47,009 nucleotides of DNA from Phoronis australis (GCA_002633005.1 NMRA01000419.1:55256-102264), one strand, 5' to 3'; shown: positions 11,131-22,748, numbered from the stretch's first letter. Notes: generated by a model from the letters alone, not told the origin. Program-made: numbers and translations.

Positions 11131-12047
11131 ATTTTTTGATTTTCTCGGGTAATGGCTCTTAATAGCTGACGTAAACAAGGTGTATATTCATGTACCATTA
11201 AATGTTTTCGTGTGTGGTCTGAGGAGATTTTTTAAACTGCCGTAGATCTCAAACTCGCATACACATGTAGGTTGTGCAGGTCTTCGACGCAAAGATTGTC
11301 TAAACATAATAAGACCCAATTGGGTGCACGGAAGGCCTGTATATGTCTACGAATTTTCGGGGGATGAATTGTTGTGTCTCCAATTACCTCATGGAAGTGG
11401 CCGACAACGAAGGGAATGAGGAATTTCTAAAAGATCGGAACGTTGAAGCAAAATCGCTTTCACTTTGAGCCGCGAGTTGTCGCAGGCAATTGAACGTTGG
11501 TGAAAATGAAGGAAACGTTCGTTTCGAAAGACTAAAATGTCAAAGTTGACAGAATGGCGAATATGGTGGAAACTGAAACGCGACATAATTTGTTAAAATC
11601 TATTGGTATTGAAACGATTGACGTTGAATGTTAACGATTGTTGTGTTATCATATGTTAATGTCATCCTAAACCCGTTTGATAATACTCATGGAACATGAA
11701 CGTTTTTGACGTTGTCGCAATTGTTCTTCAAATCACGACAGTTTTTTCTTCGAAGGTCACCAAAATGTTTTGCAATTTGAGAGTTACATCCTGACACTTT
11801 TTACACTAGTTTTTATAAAAGTTTGCCATATGAAGGTTTTGTTTCATTTGTCTCAGAAGTCTTTTAAATCGTTTTACCATGCATTAAAGGAAAGATGTTT
11901 CCAACGAAAGTTAATGTACCCACTCTGACAAGGAAGAGCCCTTTGACTGAAAAAGACCACCGGATATTGTTCAAACGTTCATTTGTTCAGTCCAGCACTG
12001 GGCACGAGCAAAACCTTCGGTGACCGGAAGGGGGAAGTGTGAATATT

Positions 12048-12146
12048 ATGGCCACCATAACTGGGCGAATTTTGAAGACAGTAGCGGCGGGCATTGTTGC
12101 GACCAGGGCAGCACCTCATAATACAAGGGCCCCGAAACTTTTATAA
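12048..12146 (+). CDS. Small ORF, 32 codons, possible first exon or micropeptide
   Basis: It starts in good context (ATTATGGCC) and encodes a basic, Ala/Thr-rich peptide that begins MATITGRILKTVAAGIVATR, which would be acceptable as a mitochondrial presequence. An ETS-like ACCGGAAGG core lies about 25 bases upstream, as in many housekeeping promoters. Nothing downstream shows a clear second exon, and the ORF closes with TAA at 12144. It could equally be chance. Confidence 0.22.
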   Translation: MATITGRILKTVAAGIVATRAAPHNTRAPKLL

Positions 12147-12352
12147 CTTATGGTTCAAAAAGCCTTAATCCGGCACTGGGCTTACTAGAAAGACACGGCT
12201 TTACTTGATACAGTGACTTTTAGTTGTGGTTCTCTCACCGTTTTGCTGCAAATATTGTTGACGAGTGTTTGGCATCATTGCGACAGGAGGTGTGATAACA
12301 ACAGTGGAAACACCAAATACTGGATTTGTGCCCCTCTCTCTTTCTCGTCCTC

Positions 12353-12367
12353 CNCCCCCCCCCCCCT
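12353..12367. other. Ambiguous base next to a poly-C run
   Basis: One N stands at 12354 directly before a run of about 13 C. This is probably a homopolymer length uncertainty in the assembly. It lies outside both supported genes. Confidence 0.95.
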
Positions 12368-12490
12368 CCGTCTTGCCTCTGGGAAAGGTAGCATGTTTTC
12401 AACAGTTCAAGAATGTTGGTTTAAATACAAAAGTCACGATTTTTGCGAGTTAACTTCATTACAATGTTCCTACTTTAAGCAGGTGGCCTG

Positions 12491-13933
12491 TCATCGATAA
12501 CGGACCCTCGCGTTATTGGACCTTGCTGGTGAATCCAATCCCATTATATAGGCCATTTCTGTCTGCTGAGCAATCATCCCAGAACTCGCACCTGTATTAG
12601 ATGAGCCCATATCTGTTACATTCATCGGCTGACTGATTCTTGTGATGCCCAATGCCGACTTCTGTTGTAAGCTTTCGTGTCGCGGCTCTTCTTGCTTCAT
12701 GACTGTCTCACTTGAACGGCCACCGCGAAAACTTTCATATTTTACCAACTGTTCGTTTGTTTCAGAAATGTCGCTAGTACCGACAAAACCCGGTTTTGAG
12801 GGTCCTGCTGGAAATGACTGCCATGCAGGGACTGCAAAAGAATCTTTGCGATTTTGTGGCTGAGGAGCATCAAAAACCTGTGTACCAAATGGCCTTTTTA
12901 CCTTCGCCTTAAGCAATTTCAGGTACTCCTCGTCTCCTTCTACACCAGGTAGTTCGCCCTTTGTCCATGGATTGGTCGCGCATGGCTTTGCGTTCAATAG
13001 GAGCCCTATGTCGTATTCCCGATTATATAGCCAGGGACATTGTGAGCGCGGTCTGTCTATAGGGCCCATAGGAGGTGCAACGCCAACGCCAGACTTGCAT
13101 GACGAAGCAGTAGTAGTGAATGGTGCCACATACCATTCATTTGGTGGCATGTTTTTCAATTCTTCTTCCATTTGTTTGTATCTCGCGGGCACTTGTTTCT
13201 TCTCATATGTCTTTTCTTTACCCTTTTCCACTTTTTTCAAGGATTTCTTCCAATTTTCCAAATTTTCTCGTACATTGGCACCTTCTTTTAGCCTTAATTG
13301 TTTCCGACTTTCTATGTCTTGTAGAATTGCTTCGTGGTCCGCTTCTTCTGTCTTTGCCCTAATGTTTTTCAGCTTGGCACGCACAGCCTCAAAACTTCCG
13401 CGCTCCTTACTCTTTGAAGACGCTTTCTTCTCGTCGGATTTTTTTGATTTCGACACACTTTTTTTCTTAGTCAGGGTAGAGTTTTCGCGCGATCTGTGTA
13501 TCTTAACATTTTTTTCATCGTTAGGTTCTTGAAAATCATGCTTCGAATGTTTGCTCGTTGACGACTTAATACCAACACTTTTTTGTTTTCCCGATATCTT
13601 GTGCTCTTCCACACCGTGTGCATCCGCATCATGTGACCTTCTTTTCTGATGGTGTTTCTTTCGGTCGTTTGACGATGCGCTCTTTTTGACTCCGTCAGAA
13701 TTGCCATCAGATTGTTTGGACTTCAGGGAACTCTTCCTCTGTTTTGTTGTCGGTTGCTCGCTTGTCTTCTCACCACTTGAACCTGTTTTAGGCTTGCTTT
13801 CTTTTTTAGTCAGATTACCACTTGCCGCTGATGAAGCCTTTTTTCCATCCTTATTTTTTTTATCCTTTTTCTTTTTCCCGGAATCGGTCTTGTCCTTCTT
13901 AGACTTTCCTTTCGGTGATTTACTTTTTCCCAT
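12491..13933 (-). CDS. Lys/Ser-rich 480-residue protein, function unknown
   Basis: A single open frame runs from an ATG at 13933 to a TGA at 12491-12493. I chose this ATG because its context is good (AAGATGG). The open frame extends a little further upstream, but its only candidate initiator there, at 13975, is TTG. Residues 1-180 are dense in Lys, Ser, Asp and Glu with many KKDKK- and KKK-type clusters, as in disordered nuclear or nucleolar tails. Residues about 180-265 are a charged, probably helical or coiled-coil stretch. The more ordered part follows: PPNEWYVAPF, CPWLYNREYDIGLLL, NPWTKGELPG, EEYLKLLKAKVKRPFG and VPAWQSFP. The last 100 residues are Ser/Gln/Met-rich. The E-Y-x-K-L and P-x-W pattern weakly recalls C7orf57-type proteins; I could not verify that. 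No intron is visible, so the gene is either single-exon or a retrocopy that has stayed open. It lies between two inverted copies of a 1.6-kb repeat. Ambiguous function, clear coding status. Confidence 0.8.
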   Translation of the reverse strand: MGKSKSPKGKSKKDKTDSGKKKKDKKNKDGKKASSAASGNLTKKESKPKTGSSGEKTSEQPTTKQRKSSLKSKQSDGNSDGVKKSASSNDRKKHHQKRRSHDADAHGVEEHKISGKQKSVGIKSSTSKHSKHDFQEPNDEKNVKIHRSRENSTLTKKKSVSKSKKSDEKKASSKSKERGSFEAVRAKLKNIRAKTEEADHEAILQDIESRKQLRLKEGANVRENLENWKKSLKKVEKGKEKTYEKKQVPARYKQMEEELKNMPPNEWYVAPFTTTASSCKSGVGVAPPMGPIDRPRSQCPWLYNREYDIGLLLNAKPCATNPWTKGELPGVEGDEEYLKLLKAKVKRPFGTQVFDAPQPQNRKDSFAVPAWQSFPAGPSKPGFVGTSDISETNEQLVKYESFRGGRSSETVMKQEEPRHESLQQKSALGITRISQPMNVTDMGSSNTGASSGMIAQQTEMAYIMGLDSPARSNNARVRYR

Positions 13934-14110
13934 CTTTGCTCCACGAAATGCGGATGTCGTCTGCTTTCTGACCAATGTCTTGTTTGGAAAACATTTTGAA
14001 ATTGTTTACGTGACAAAAGAGTGGTGTTTCATTTTGGCTTTCTTTCTCCGTCACTATTACGTCATAGTGCATATTTCGTAATTTTGGGTGCATTAGACGC
14101 CTGAGTCCTA
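13934..14110 (-). promoter_or_regulatory. Upstream region of the Lys-rich gene: overlapping short upstream ORF and CRE-like site
   Basis: On the minus strand an out-of-frame ATG about 60 bases before the main start opens a 24-codon ORF that ends just inside the main coding region; if it lies in the mRNA it would lower initiation at the main ATG. At 14056-14065 the sequence ATTACGTCAT (TGACGTAA-type CRE/ATF site on the minus strand) lies about 125 bases upstream of the start. No TATA box is evident. The transcription start is unknown, so both are candidates only. Confidence 0.25.
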
Positions 14111-15589
14111 TTATGTTTACGAGCAGTTCTGAGTTGCCTAGTTTAATATGCAACTGCTTAGTGGCACCGCATACCTTAGGCGGCCGACTCGTATCCCCAG
14201 GCACCCCTTGAAGGAAGCGTCGACCGGGGAGATGATGGCTAGAAAATTGCGACGAACGGGAACAGGTCGCAATATTAGAGATCTAATCTTTTCCCAGTTA
14301 GTTTTGCGATAAACCTTAACCAGTGCTGTTTTTAGTAAAGATGCATTGAAGTGATCGGAAATATTCTCATAACTTTGTCAAAGGTTAAAGCACCAAATGC
14401 TATGCAGCGTACATGTGTGCGACTTAATTAGAATGTTATGTTAACGAATCTCAAAACCTGCAGGTAAACCAACACACGTGCCTGATACTTAAGGTTTCTA
14501 CAATAACTGAAATAATCTAAATGTTTTATTACCGCCCAGAAAAATGGGGCATTATATCAGTGATTGATGTACAATTTTATCCTGCAACATTTGATTTTTA
14601 CCTCATATATGTAAGTGTCTGATTTTAGGTTTCTTAAAAGTTAGCGTTTTAGTCTAGTTTTAGGTGATTTCAAGGAGACTGCTGCCAGTTCGTCATTTGG
14701 CGCGTCAATTCTGTCGAAGCCTTTACGTCACATCAAATTAGACTAAAAAAACCCTTCGAGACCCATTTCATAACCGGAAGTAGCATTAACAAAACTTGTT
14801 TCACGACAGAAAGCACGGGATTAATGCACCCTTGTTCATTTCGTTTAGCATAAACGACCCTGTCACGTGATGTAATGTTCTTTAACGGAGAACTTGTGCA
14901 ACTGAGACAAGAAACAAAATTCACGACAAACTTTCCCGAAAGCGATGGAATAAAAATCGCAAATGTTCGATAGTATACCAAAGATTGTGAAATCTGGGAA
15001 CAACATTGGATATTTATAATTATGTTCGTTTAGATTTTCCATGAACCCTTCTACATGTAATTGCTTAGCAAATTGCATTGTAATCAACGGGGTTGGGTCG
15101 GTCATTATATTTGGCTGCTACTAGGACACTACATCAATTGATCGAGAATGAGTATTACACATACGTTTCGGTAGTACATTGTCCATTCATTACGTTTTGC
15201 TACTGCTTTTGTCAAGTTGCGTCATGCCTCTAAACCTACTCAAACCCCACAACTGAAGGGGTTGGACAAGAAGTAGCCTACCATTGAGACGTAGCATAAT
15301 GCTAGACACTTTCAGCGCCCTCGTTTTATCACTGGTTAGCGGAACACAAATTAAAGCACAAGAGATTAAGAGCCATTCCACTAGAAAATCAAAAATATCA
15401 CTGTTGGGGTCATCTTTTAGATTCAGCTTAAACTTTGTGTATGTAATGGTGGTGTGGCTGGGATACAAAAATCACACAGTTTGCTCCTATTGACCTCTGA
15501 ATTATTTACCTATAGTCCTTCAAAGGTTCACAAAGAAAATAGTACAGCGATTTTCTAGTTAGTAATATTGCATGCAATGAGAGAAAACA
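14111..15589. other. No gene recognised
   Basis: Short ORFs on both strands, none with a domain. A short plus-strand ORF at 14232-14310 has two tandem ATGs, but I see no supported splice partner. Its last part merges into repeat copy B. Confidence 0.45.
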
Positions 15590-17206
15590 CATACTGGGAT
15601 TAGGAAGTGGTGCATAAGGACTACCTAATAAAATTGATACTGATAATTCCCTGCATTCATCACGCGACAAGGGAAATAAATCCGGAGGCACTTTTTTGTA
15701 GTTTGAAAGTGGGTGTCACTCAAGTGCTTCTACAAGTCAGTTTGCGAGGCTTTGGACATTGAAGAATGTGTTGGATAGATCTTGGATATATGGGCTAATT
15801 TAAGAAATCTCTAAAATGGGCTTTTTTACTTTTTCTTCTAAAAATGCCGCAACAATGTTTTGTAAACGAAATGTTTTGTGACTTCATTACTTATGAAATG
15901 GTTTCAAGAAATAATTAAAAGAATCAACATTTTAGAGACCATAATACAGTCTGACATATCCATACACCCGTTTACCCATTAAGCGTTCATAAGTGACCGT
16001 GGGTCAGAGATTGCACAGGTGATGACATATTTCTTAACAGTTAATATCCAACTCGGTGAACGCCCTTAGACACAATTTTTAGGCTGATATGAATAATTCA
16101 TGCGATTTTTAATGAAATATTCCGATTCGTGCACTATTCAAGGCGATTTAGCTTTTATTTATAAACAATTCTTATGAATTAAGTGTTTGAGACCACATGA
16201 AGCGGACGAACCGAATTTTTTTTTCACTTTGTAGACAAAAGCCTATATCACAGCAATGGCATCGATGTCTGAAACACAAAAATGAAAACATTATCAAAAT
16301 TGCATGGTGCGTTCAAATGTTATCGCTATTTATGTGTCACATTTTGATATGCTGTTAATTTTATGAGGTCAGCCATCTTGGATGCCAGCGGCATAAGTTA
16401 CGAGTTTAAAAGTGCTTAAAATTATTTTCTCGAATATTCTAACAGTAAAATTTAGTGACACATATCATTACCTGCCATTCTGTACAACCCAAGAGTTTAC
16501 AACATAATTTAATCCCGCAGGACTAATTTATTGATGGGTCAATTTGTTCACAATTCACGGTGGACAGCATGGCGACTTTTGCTGAACTGAAAGGCATGTT
16601 TAACCTGCTACAGTGTCATCGCTGAAGATTAAATTACAATAGTGCCTACATTTGTAGACACGCTGCTACCAAAAATCAGTTTTGTACAAATTTCTGGTGT
16701 TTATGGCATAGCTATTTATTTCAATGTGAAGTGCATTTTCAATTGACACTGCACTCTGTTAAAAATAATTATTGGAAATTGCGTTGAAATCGTTTTTTTC
16801 GTTTTAAAGTCAACTTTTCTTCAACATATGATTATGTGTCACAAGAGGACACATATGTTTCTTAATTTTATGCATAAAATGTGCTTTTGATTCATGCATG
16901 TTTTGTAGCTAGTTATTTTCTGCTTCAGGTTATACCAAACCAATAAAATGTGAAAATTATTACTTGATTAACAGAAATAGGCTACAATTGGACGATGAAG
17001 TGTAAAGCTTACACGGATCCTTCAGCCTTATAGCTTCATACATTTATTATAATGCTTGTCAAATTCTAGTTTAGGAGGAACGGTTTTATGGTACCCAGTC
17101 GCCATGGTAACAATTATGCATGTCCACTTTCATAATTAACGTGATTTTGGTTCAGCCGGTATTGCTGAAATTCTAGGTTACTTATTGTGGCAAAAGGTTG
17201 TTAGGA
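15590..17206 (+). repeat. 1.6-kb dispersed repeat, copy B (inverted relative to copy A)
   Basis: This is the partner of 9456-11130 in reverse complement. The matching landmarks run from GTG(G/T)(T/G)GCATAAGG(A/G)(C/C)(T/C)ACC near 15610 to CTTATTGTGGCA near 17200. Copy B has a single diverged form of the unit tripled in copy A. The two copies flank the Lys-rich gene and enclose a spacer of about 4.5 kb. No conserved coding frame is seen. Confidence 0.85.
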
Positions 17207-17611
17207 TCATTTTAGTTTACATTAATTTGTACTGAGATCAAATTGTTAGATTTAGCCTTAGCTACCATGACAGTTTGAAACCCGTGCGTCCAATGTTTTT
17301 AAAACATATCATCTCTTATGGGAGTGTGACAACAAGTGACAATTTTAGTTTTGGGTGAAATCAGTTAAACGATTAGGATCCGGTAAAGATGACAAATCTC
17401 CAAAAACTCAGATTACGGGCACAGCACCAGTTAGCAGCTGACGGGGGCACAGCACAGGTTACACACACGAACGGTTTCCAAAATGCTAAAACTGTCACTG
17501 GTGGGGGCAGCACAGGTTACAATCATTCGAAAACATGCATGTACTAAATAATATTAGTTTTTGGCCAAATTAAAAGTAAGAAGTGGAAAATAAAAAAGAC
17601 GCTAGAGTTCA
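17207..17611. other. No gene; short internal redundancy
   Basis: A GGGGGCACAGCACAGGTTAC-like motif recurs near 17410, 17445 and 17505 (imperfect, about 35-70 bases apart). Otherwise nothing is recognised. Confidence 0.4.
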
Positions 17612-17724
17612 GCATGTAAACGACGTTTCGGCATTAATCAAAAGTCATCCTCAGGGACACTGGTAGATAGAAAGCAATCATAACGTGATGCTAGATTAAT
17701 ATCGAAACGTCGTTTTCAAACATG
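17612..17724. repeat. Inverted repeat with AACGACGTTTCG arms
   Basis: The left arm 17612-17638 (CATGTAAACGACGTTTCG then GCATTAAT) is complementary to the right arm 17693-17724 with small gaps. The centre holds TCATCCTCAGGG. The pairing of ACGTTTCG with a TCATCCTCAGGG-type motif is common in dispersed repeats, including Penelope-like element ends; assignment to that class is a guess. Confidence 0.6.
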
Positions 17725-17831
17725 CATGTGCCATCGTTTCCTCTATAGACCTAATTCTCGCGGCGGACATTAAAATCCAAAGTGAGGCTCATTGCTATAA
17801 ACAAAGCGGAAGTTGACAGTGCGTGAGTTAA

Positions 17832-17981
17832 ATGGCCGGTCTTTCGAGTCCAACCTGGATATTAAATCTTAAAAATGAATCGATAATTATCAACAGAGAC
17901 GTAGAAAAATACATTAGAGAACAAGTCAATGCACCAAAGAGTTGTCTGACGAAAGGGTCCAAGTTTTTGTCGGAAAACTAG
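17832..17981 (+). CDS. Small ORF, 49 codons, possible first exon
   Basis: The ATG at 17832 has acceptable context (AAATGG). The peptide MAGLSSPTWILNLKNESIII and the following Arg/Asp/Lys-rich stretch end at TAG 17979. The composition looks protein-like, and the region just upstream (17760-17830) is relatively rich in CpG. There is no recognisable domain. It may be an independent micropeptide, a first exon or chance. Confidence 0.25.
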   Translation: MAGLSSPTWILNLKNESIIINRDVEKYIREQVNAPKSCLTKGSKFLSEN

Positions 17982-20776
17982 GTTCAAAACATAAAAAGTA
18001 AATATGACCAAGTGGCGGCGATCGTAGTGTTACGGATTAGGTATTATGCTGAATTCAGGATTAGGTTCCTTCCTGTAAATTGTTGATAATGCTTTCTACA
18101 CAAACCAGGTCATCTGCTTGTATTGTTGACGAGTTGAAAATATATTCGACTGTGGTGGCTCATCACATTTTGCTGTCATGTGCAATTAGTCACATCTGGT
18201 TTAATTTGTTGATCAAGCATAGCCTAGGTCCTGGTGAGCTAGGGACTACCGAGACTAACAGTTAATTTGTCATTGATCTGGATGAATAATTGATGTCATT
18301 AATTATATTTTTTATTAAAATAAACAACTTGGCTCGTAATTGAAACTAAAATTATTTGACCATCAATTCTGCTTTCTTCAGTTGGTTTTAATATTTCTTT
18401 CATCTATTTCATGTGTTAGGTTTCAAATATCAATCTGGACCAAGTTGAATTTTAAAATTAAAACACCTAATTCGTTCGTCCAAAGCATAACATCGTTTTA
18501 GAACTTAATTTCAGTTAAGTGGACAGAGCAAGCATAGTTATCATGTTTCTTCTGGGGCCTCGTTCATCCGAGGGGAAATTAGGTGCCTGTGCCTTAATTC
18601 TGAGAGGAGAATGTTTTGCTGAGTGAGGGGAAAAATCTACCTCCCGATCACCATGAGTAGCACCCCTGCCCTGTTTCAAGTTCTCATAGGCTCTGTCTCA
18701 AGTAGCATTTATAAATTTTACACAGATGTGTTTTCCTTCGACGTATGGCGACGACCCAACGCTTCCGAATCTCAACGTCCTTAGGGATTGTAAAACAGGC
18801 AGTTGAATGTCCGTATTTTTTCTAGCCGTCGGCAACACGGAATACACTGAACTATGACCATAAGCCAACAGAGCTATCGTAGCGAGCCTCGTTTTGGAAC
18901 AATCCTCCTGTCGGCGTGATTTAGGGCTAAGAAAAGGTTTGGCAAAATTTCATGAAATTTCACCAAAGAAATCTAGTTATAGAAACTGTCACCAGGGGCC
19001 AACAGGAGTAGAATTATCTATAAATTGACGTCGACTGAGTTGTTCACTATAGAAACCTATTTGCAATTATTAATAAAACTTCTCTATGAGGTTCACGAAA
19101 TACAACTGCATAGTGAGGCACTGAAAAATACGCGGTGGTGCAATGTCCTTTCTATTAGCTGGCTTGAAAACAAACAAAAGCCCATTTTTTATTTTTATAG
19201 TTTCGTAGCTTGACAGCAAACTGATGGAAAATATTATTGGTAGTCACCAGCACCCCACAACCTGGCACCCAGAGCACCTAAAATTGGCTAAAAACCAAAG
19301 ATACAAAATTGGGCAAAATTTACCGAGTTTTGACACTCCAGTGAAGGTTAACGGAAACTCCTTCAAAAATGCGAAGACTCTTCTGATGGAGAGGTTCAAT
19401 GTCTACATAAGCATTATAAAAAAATTTCTTTCCCATTTTAAGCCGTTTTAAAACAGCTTCACTAACTGAACCTTTTAAATCAGAAATGGGCCATTTCGGA
19501 CCAAAATATTTAAAAAACAACGGCCCAAAAAATTCAAATAAACATTTTGAACATATCTTACCAGAATGTATGAAAATGGAAATGTTTTTCAAGATCTGAG
19601 TCGGTGATCTTAGAGTTGACCTCTTATGGAATGACAGTTAAAACATCAAGCCGCATGCACGAATGCATGGGTTCCTACTGAGCTCCAATTTGCGTGCGCA
19701 GTTGGAGTGTATCCTTAAGCCTGGATGGCAAACATTAGTATTAACACAGCGCGGCGACGTGTCTGTTGCCAAGTCAATGATTAGCTTAAAACAATTGACA
19801 GTTTCTTAAAGCACTGATATTGAGAACATAATGCACATTTTCCATAACTTCGGCTCGTGTCAGAAATGCAAAAAGCTCACGTGGGGGCTTTTAGAACCCT
19901 GTTTCCGAAACGGCCCCCGTGAGCTAGGGGCTTTTACGGAAACTCGACATGTTTCTTAGTACGACAGCACGACAACCGTTTCACCTGTCCGCGAAATAGA
20001 TAGATATCTTTGTTGGTCGCCGTCTTTTTGATGCACGCAAAGGATGCTGGCAGAATGTTTAGTGTTGGCCGGAGATTTACCAGCAACAGTCCTATAAAGT
20101 GTTGGTCGCGTGGACCTGATAATCTGAGCGACTAAATCCTGTCATAGGTTTTAACTATCACTTTTTACATGGTAGCGTGAAAGAGGTATGTTGAGGTGAT
20201 TACATTTTATCAATAAGATCACTACACGCATAACAATGTAACAGCCTTCTGGAAAAACACTACAATACGAAAATCATTTCTATTTTAGTGAGACGGTCTG
20301 AGTTTATCTAATAATTTATCTTCCAAGTAATGTCATGTAATATTTTTGTCGTTTAAGTTATTTAGGTTTCCACTTTAATGTTAACAAACAGCTGCTTTAA
20401 TTTTGGAAATGTACGAAAGAGTGTCTCAAACGAGCGGGTTTCTCTGAAAATCGCTGATGGAAATAAGGGCAGTCTTTAAGAAACAAGTTACTTTTAAATG
20501 CTAGGCAGAAGTGCATGTCATATGATATTGAAATAACACCACACTAACGATGAAAACGTGTTTTGTCACTCCGTCAACACAAAACAGCATTTTTGAGCTA
20601 AGGCGCAAACACGATAAAAAGAAGACTATACTCATCGGTCATTGAATTTAATAGGAAAAGGTAAGATTTTGACATTTTAAAAGTCTTTATAGATTTCTGT
20701 CGCAGAAACTGTTATTCTAAAATTCGCTGCTTACATTTTTGGGATTATAGTGACTCTCGTCCTTCCAATTCGTTTG
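17982..20776. other. No gene recognised
   Basis: About 2.8 kb with no ORF above 90 codons on either strand. Overlapping opposed ORFs near 19224-19592 show no domain. One strong hairpin is listed separately. Confidence 0.5.
19874..19925. repeat. GC-rich hairpin
   Basis: AGCTCACGTGGGGGC at 19874-19888 pairs with GCCCCCGTGAGCT at 19913-19925, with one bulge of two bases. Each arm is followed by a TTTT tract. The stem would be stable, but there is no adjacent gene, so the role is unknown. Confidence 0.7.
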
Positions 20777-20966
20777 AATCAAACATTCTGGTGTCTGACG
20801 TAGCAAGCTTCAACCCGTCGCAAAATCAAACATTCTGGTGTCTGACATAGCAAGCTTCAACCCGTCGCAAAATCAAACATTCTGGTGTCTGACATAGCAA
20901 GCTTCAACCCGTCGCAAAATCAAACATTCTGGTGTCTGACATAGCAAGCTTCAACCCGTCGCAAAT
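20777..20966 (+). repeat. 47-bp tandem repeat, 4 copies
   Basis: Units begin at about 20777, 20824, 20871 and 20918. Each holds AATCAAACATTCTGGTGTCT, then GACATAGCAAGCTTCAACCC and GTCGCAA. Only one base separates unit one from the others (GACGTAG against GACATAG), so the array is young. Confidence 0.95.
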
Positions 20967-21708
20967 TAAGAAATTCACGAAGATGTGAAAACGGTAAATA
21001 AATCTGTAAACCAAAGAGTCGTCACCCGTTTCGCATTATCGACCCTTCTGATAATTAACCCTTCGTACTTTATACCCTTCGAACTATTGCCGGCTGAAGG
21101 AATTTCACTTCGACGCTCTACCTTGCGGACTATCTAGCTGCCCTCTAACTAATTTTAGTTTCATGTCTGCACTAAATGGTACACCCCCATCTCGAAGAAA
21201 TGTTGTGAACCTGGGAACATCCAATAAGAATAGCTTATTCAGGAATAACGCGTCGTCTACCATATACGTCATTCCAACCATAGACATACATACCAGCCAT
21301 TATATGCATGTATCTATGATTCCCACAATTAACTCAAACATATTTCCCATACTGCTTTACGTAACCAGTGACGCGATTCTGGGGAATGATTTACCAACTG
21401 CTTTCAACACTAAGGTAAAAAATACTAATTATTCGGACCAGCAACTTTGGCTAATAGCATCCCCCATTTATATAGAAACACGTCAAGCTGAACACGTTTA
21501 CTTTCAATCTGAAAAGTATGTTTATATTTAACGAAATCTGCCTTTTTAAAAGTACAAAAATAAGTGCTTTCCAGCAATGAAACGTGAGCTACATGTATTT
21601 TACCGTCCGACTTACCCTTCACAGAGGAGCGGGTAGGACTTGTGGAAACAATATTGGGCATGCGCCGGGCACATTTAACAGTTTTTCAGCACACATTACT
21701 GATAATTT

Positions 21709-21917
21709 ATGCGCGCATCTAGCCTAAAGTATAGGGGGGCTCGAATTTTTGGCAATGTGTGTCTTTTACTAACAAAAAACGAGGTACCACGTTCAGATCT
21801 ATGAATTGCGCATTCGGGCCTATTTAGTGGACTTTTGTCTCGTTTTATCGGAGTTTTTATTTCTCTGAGGGGTATCTTTTTGCTCTCCGAGCCCCCACCC
21901 CGCCTGGGTGCGCGCAT
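21709..21917. mobile_element. Candidate small MITE with about 35-bp imperfect terminal inverted repeats
   Basis: The left end (ATGCGCGCATCTAGCC, then GGGGGGCTCGAA) is matched by the reverse complement of the right end (CTCCGAGCCCCCACC, then GGGTGCGCGCATGG). The enclosed 210 bases have no ORF. Arms pair with a few mismatches and gaps. No target-site duplication could be fixed. Class unknown. Confidence 0.45.
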
Positions 21918-22360
21918 GGAACCATGCGTCGGCACAACGTAATAAACTTACCTGTTAACTATACTTGGTGGAGTGGACTTGGCCAATATAATAAACTGCA
22001 TTTCACCTTGTTTATGTAAATAGTTATAAGCGAAAATAGAGTCAAGATTGTTACTCTTTTACTCTCATAAATCGGTCTCATTTTATTTTTTACCGTGCTA
22101 GGCTTCTACATGTATTTTCGTTACAAAAAGAACACTAAACTCATCAGAGACCATACAAAACACTTCAATTTTATAAGGGTTTGCCAACCTTGAAATTGAG
22201 GATCAGAAAATGGAAAATTTACGTATAACTTGTGACGTGTGCTCATTCTGCAATAATTCAATATCGGATGGATGTGGTGATGTTTTCAGACCTTAAAACC
22301 AATTCGATATTACAGCTAGACAGGTTTGTCAGCTTTTAAATTGCGTCGAGTGGTGGCGCA

Positions 22361-22516
22361 ATGCTCATCACGGAGTTATACTATGAATGGAAAAGATCGC
22401 TGGATGATCAGTCAATGCGACGACTATCGTTAATCAACACCTGTTTAGAGGCCAACGAGCTCGAAGCGAGGATGGGTTTTTGTGGGCTGTCAGTTATTTG
22501 TAAAGCACTCAGGTGA
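22361..22516 (+). CDS. Candidate coding exon or 51-codon ORF
   Basis: The frame begins MLITELYYEWKRSLDDQSMR and goes on through a Leu- and Glu-rich stretch to GFCGLSVICKALR. It looks protein-like in composition. At 22513 there is a good donor (CAG|GTGAGA), and if unspliced the frame stops at TGA two codons later. A pyrimidine-rich acceptor lies near 22635, but joining there would give an immediate stop, so that pairing is not a coding continuation. The frame is open upstream only to 22340. Not recognised. Confidence 0.35.
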   Translation: MLITELYYEWKRSLDDQSMRRLSLINTCLEANELEARMGFCGLSVICKALR

Positions 22517-22748
22517 GAAATAATGTTATTATCAATGCCACCTAACCAGCAAATTTGGTAAATTTGCGAATTAGAACAACTTTCAGAGAAATTATAGAGT
22601 TATGTCTTTTGGTAAATTGAACTTGTTTCTTTCAGTTAAATCTACTTGTATGATGTGATTCATGGTAACCTCGTCATCTATTAGAACTATCACATTATAA
22701 AGCGCTTATAAAACCGTCTTACGTCACAACAACTAAATTTCTACTTAC

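Larger units (their letters stand above)
11131..12490. other. Mostly no gene; possible promoter-like stretch near 12.0 kb
   Basis: No long ORF. A short plus-strand ORF starts at 11364 (about 34 codons, acidic) and I cannot support it as a gene. Near 12020-12047 an ETS-like ACCGGAAGG core lies just ahead of the small ORF at 12048. The Lys-rich gene ends convergently at 12491. Confidence 0.45.

Noticed and set aside
13934-13975. N-terminal extension of the Lys-rich protein starting at 13975
   Set aside because: The codon at 13975 is TTG, not ATG; the first in-frame ATG is at 13933 and has good context.
12972-14081. Plus-strand ORFs of 186 and 131 codons
   Set aside because: They are antisense shadows of the Lys-rich gene: Lys codons on the minus strand read as Phe/Leu on the plus strand, giving the Phe- and Ser-rich translation.
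17612-17724. Penelope-like element
   Set aside because: Only a short motif with inverted arms is present; no reverse transcriptase or GIY-YIG sequence is nearby, so the class cannot be claimed.
22635-22720. Second exon for the 22361 frame
   Set aside because: The acceptor at about 22635 is good, but splicing there gives an immediate in-frame TAA.
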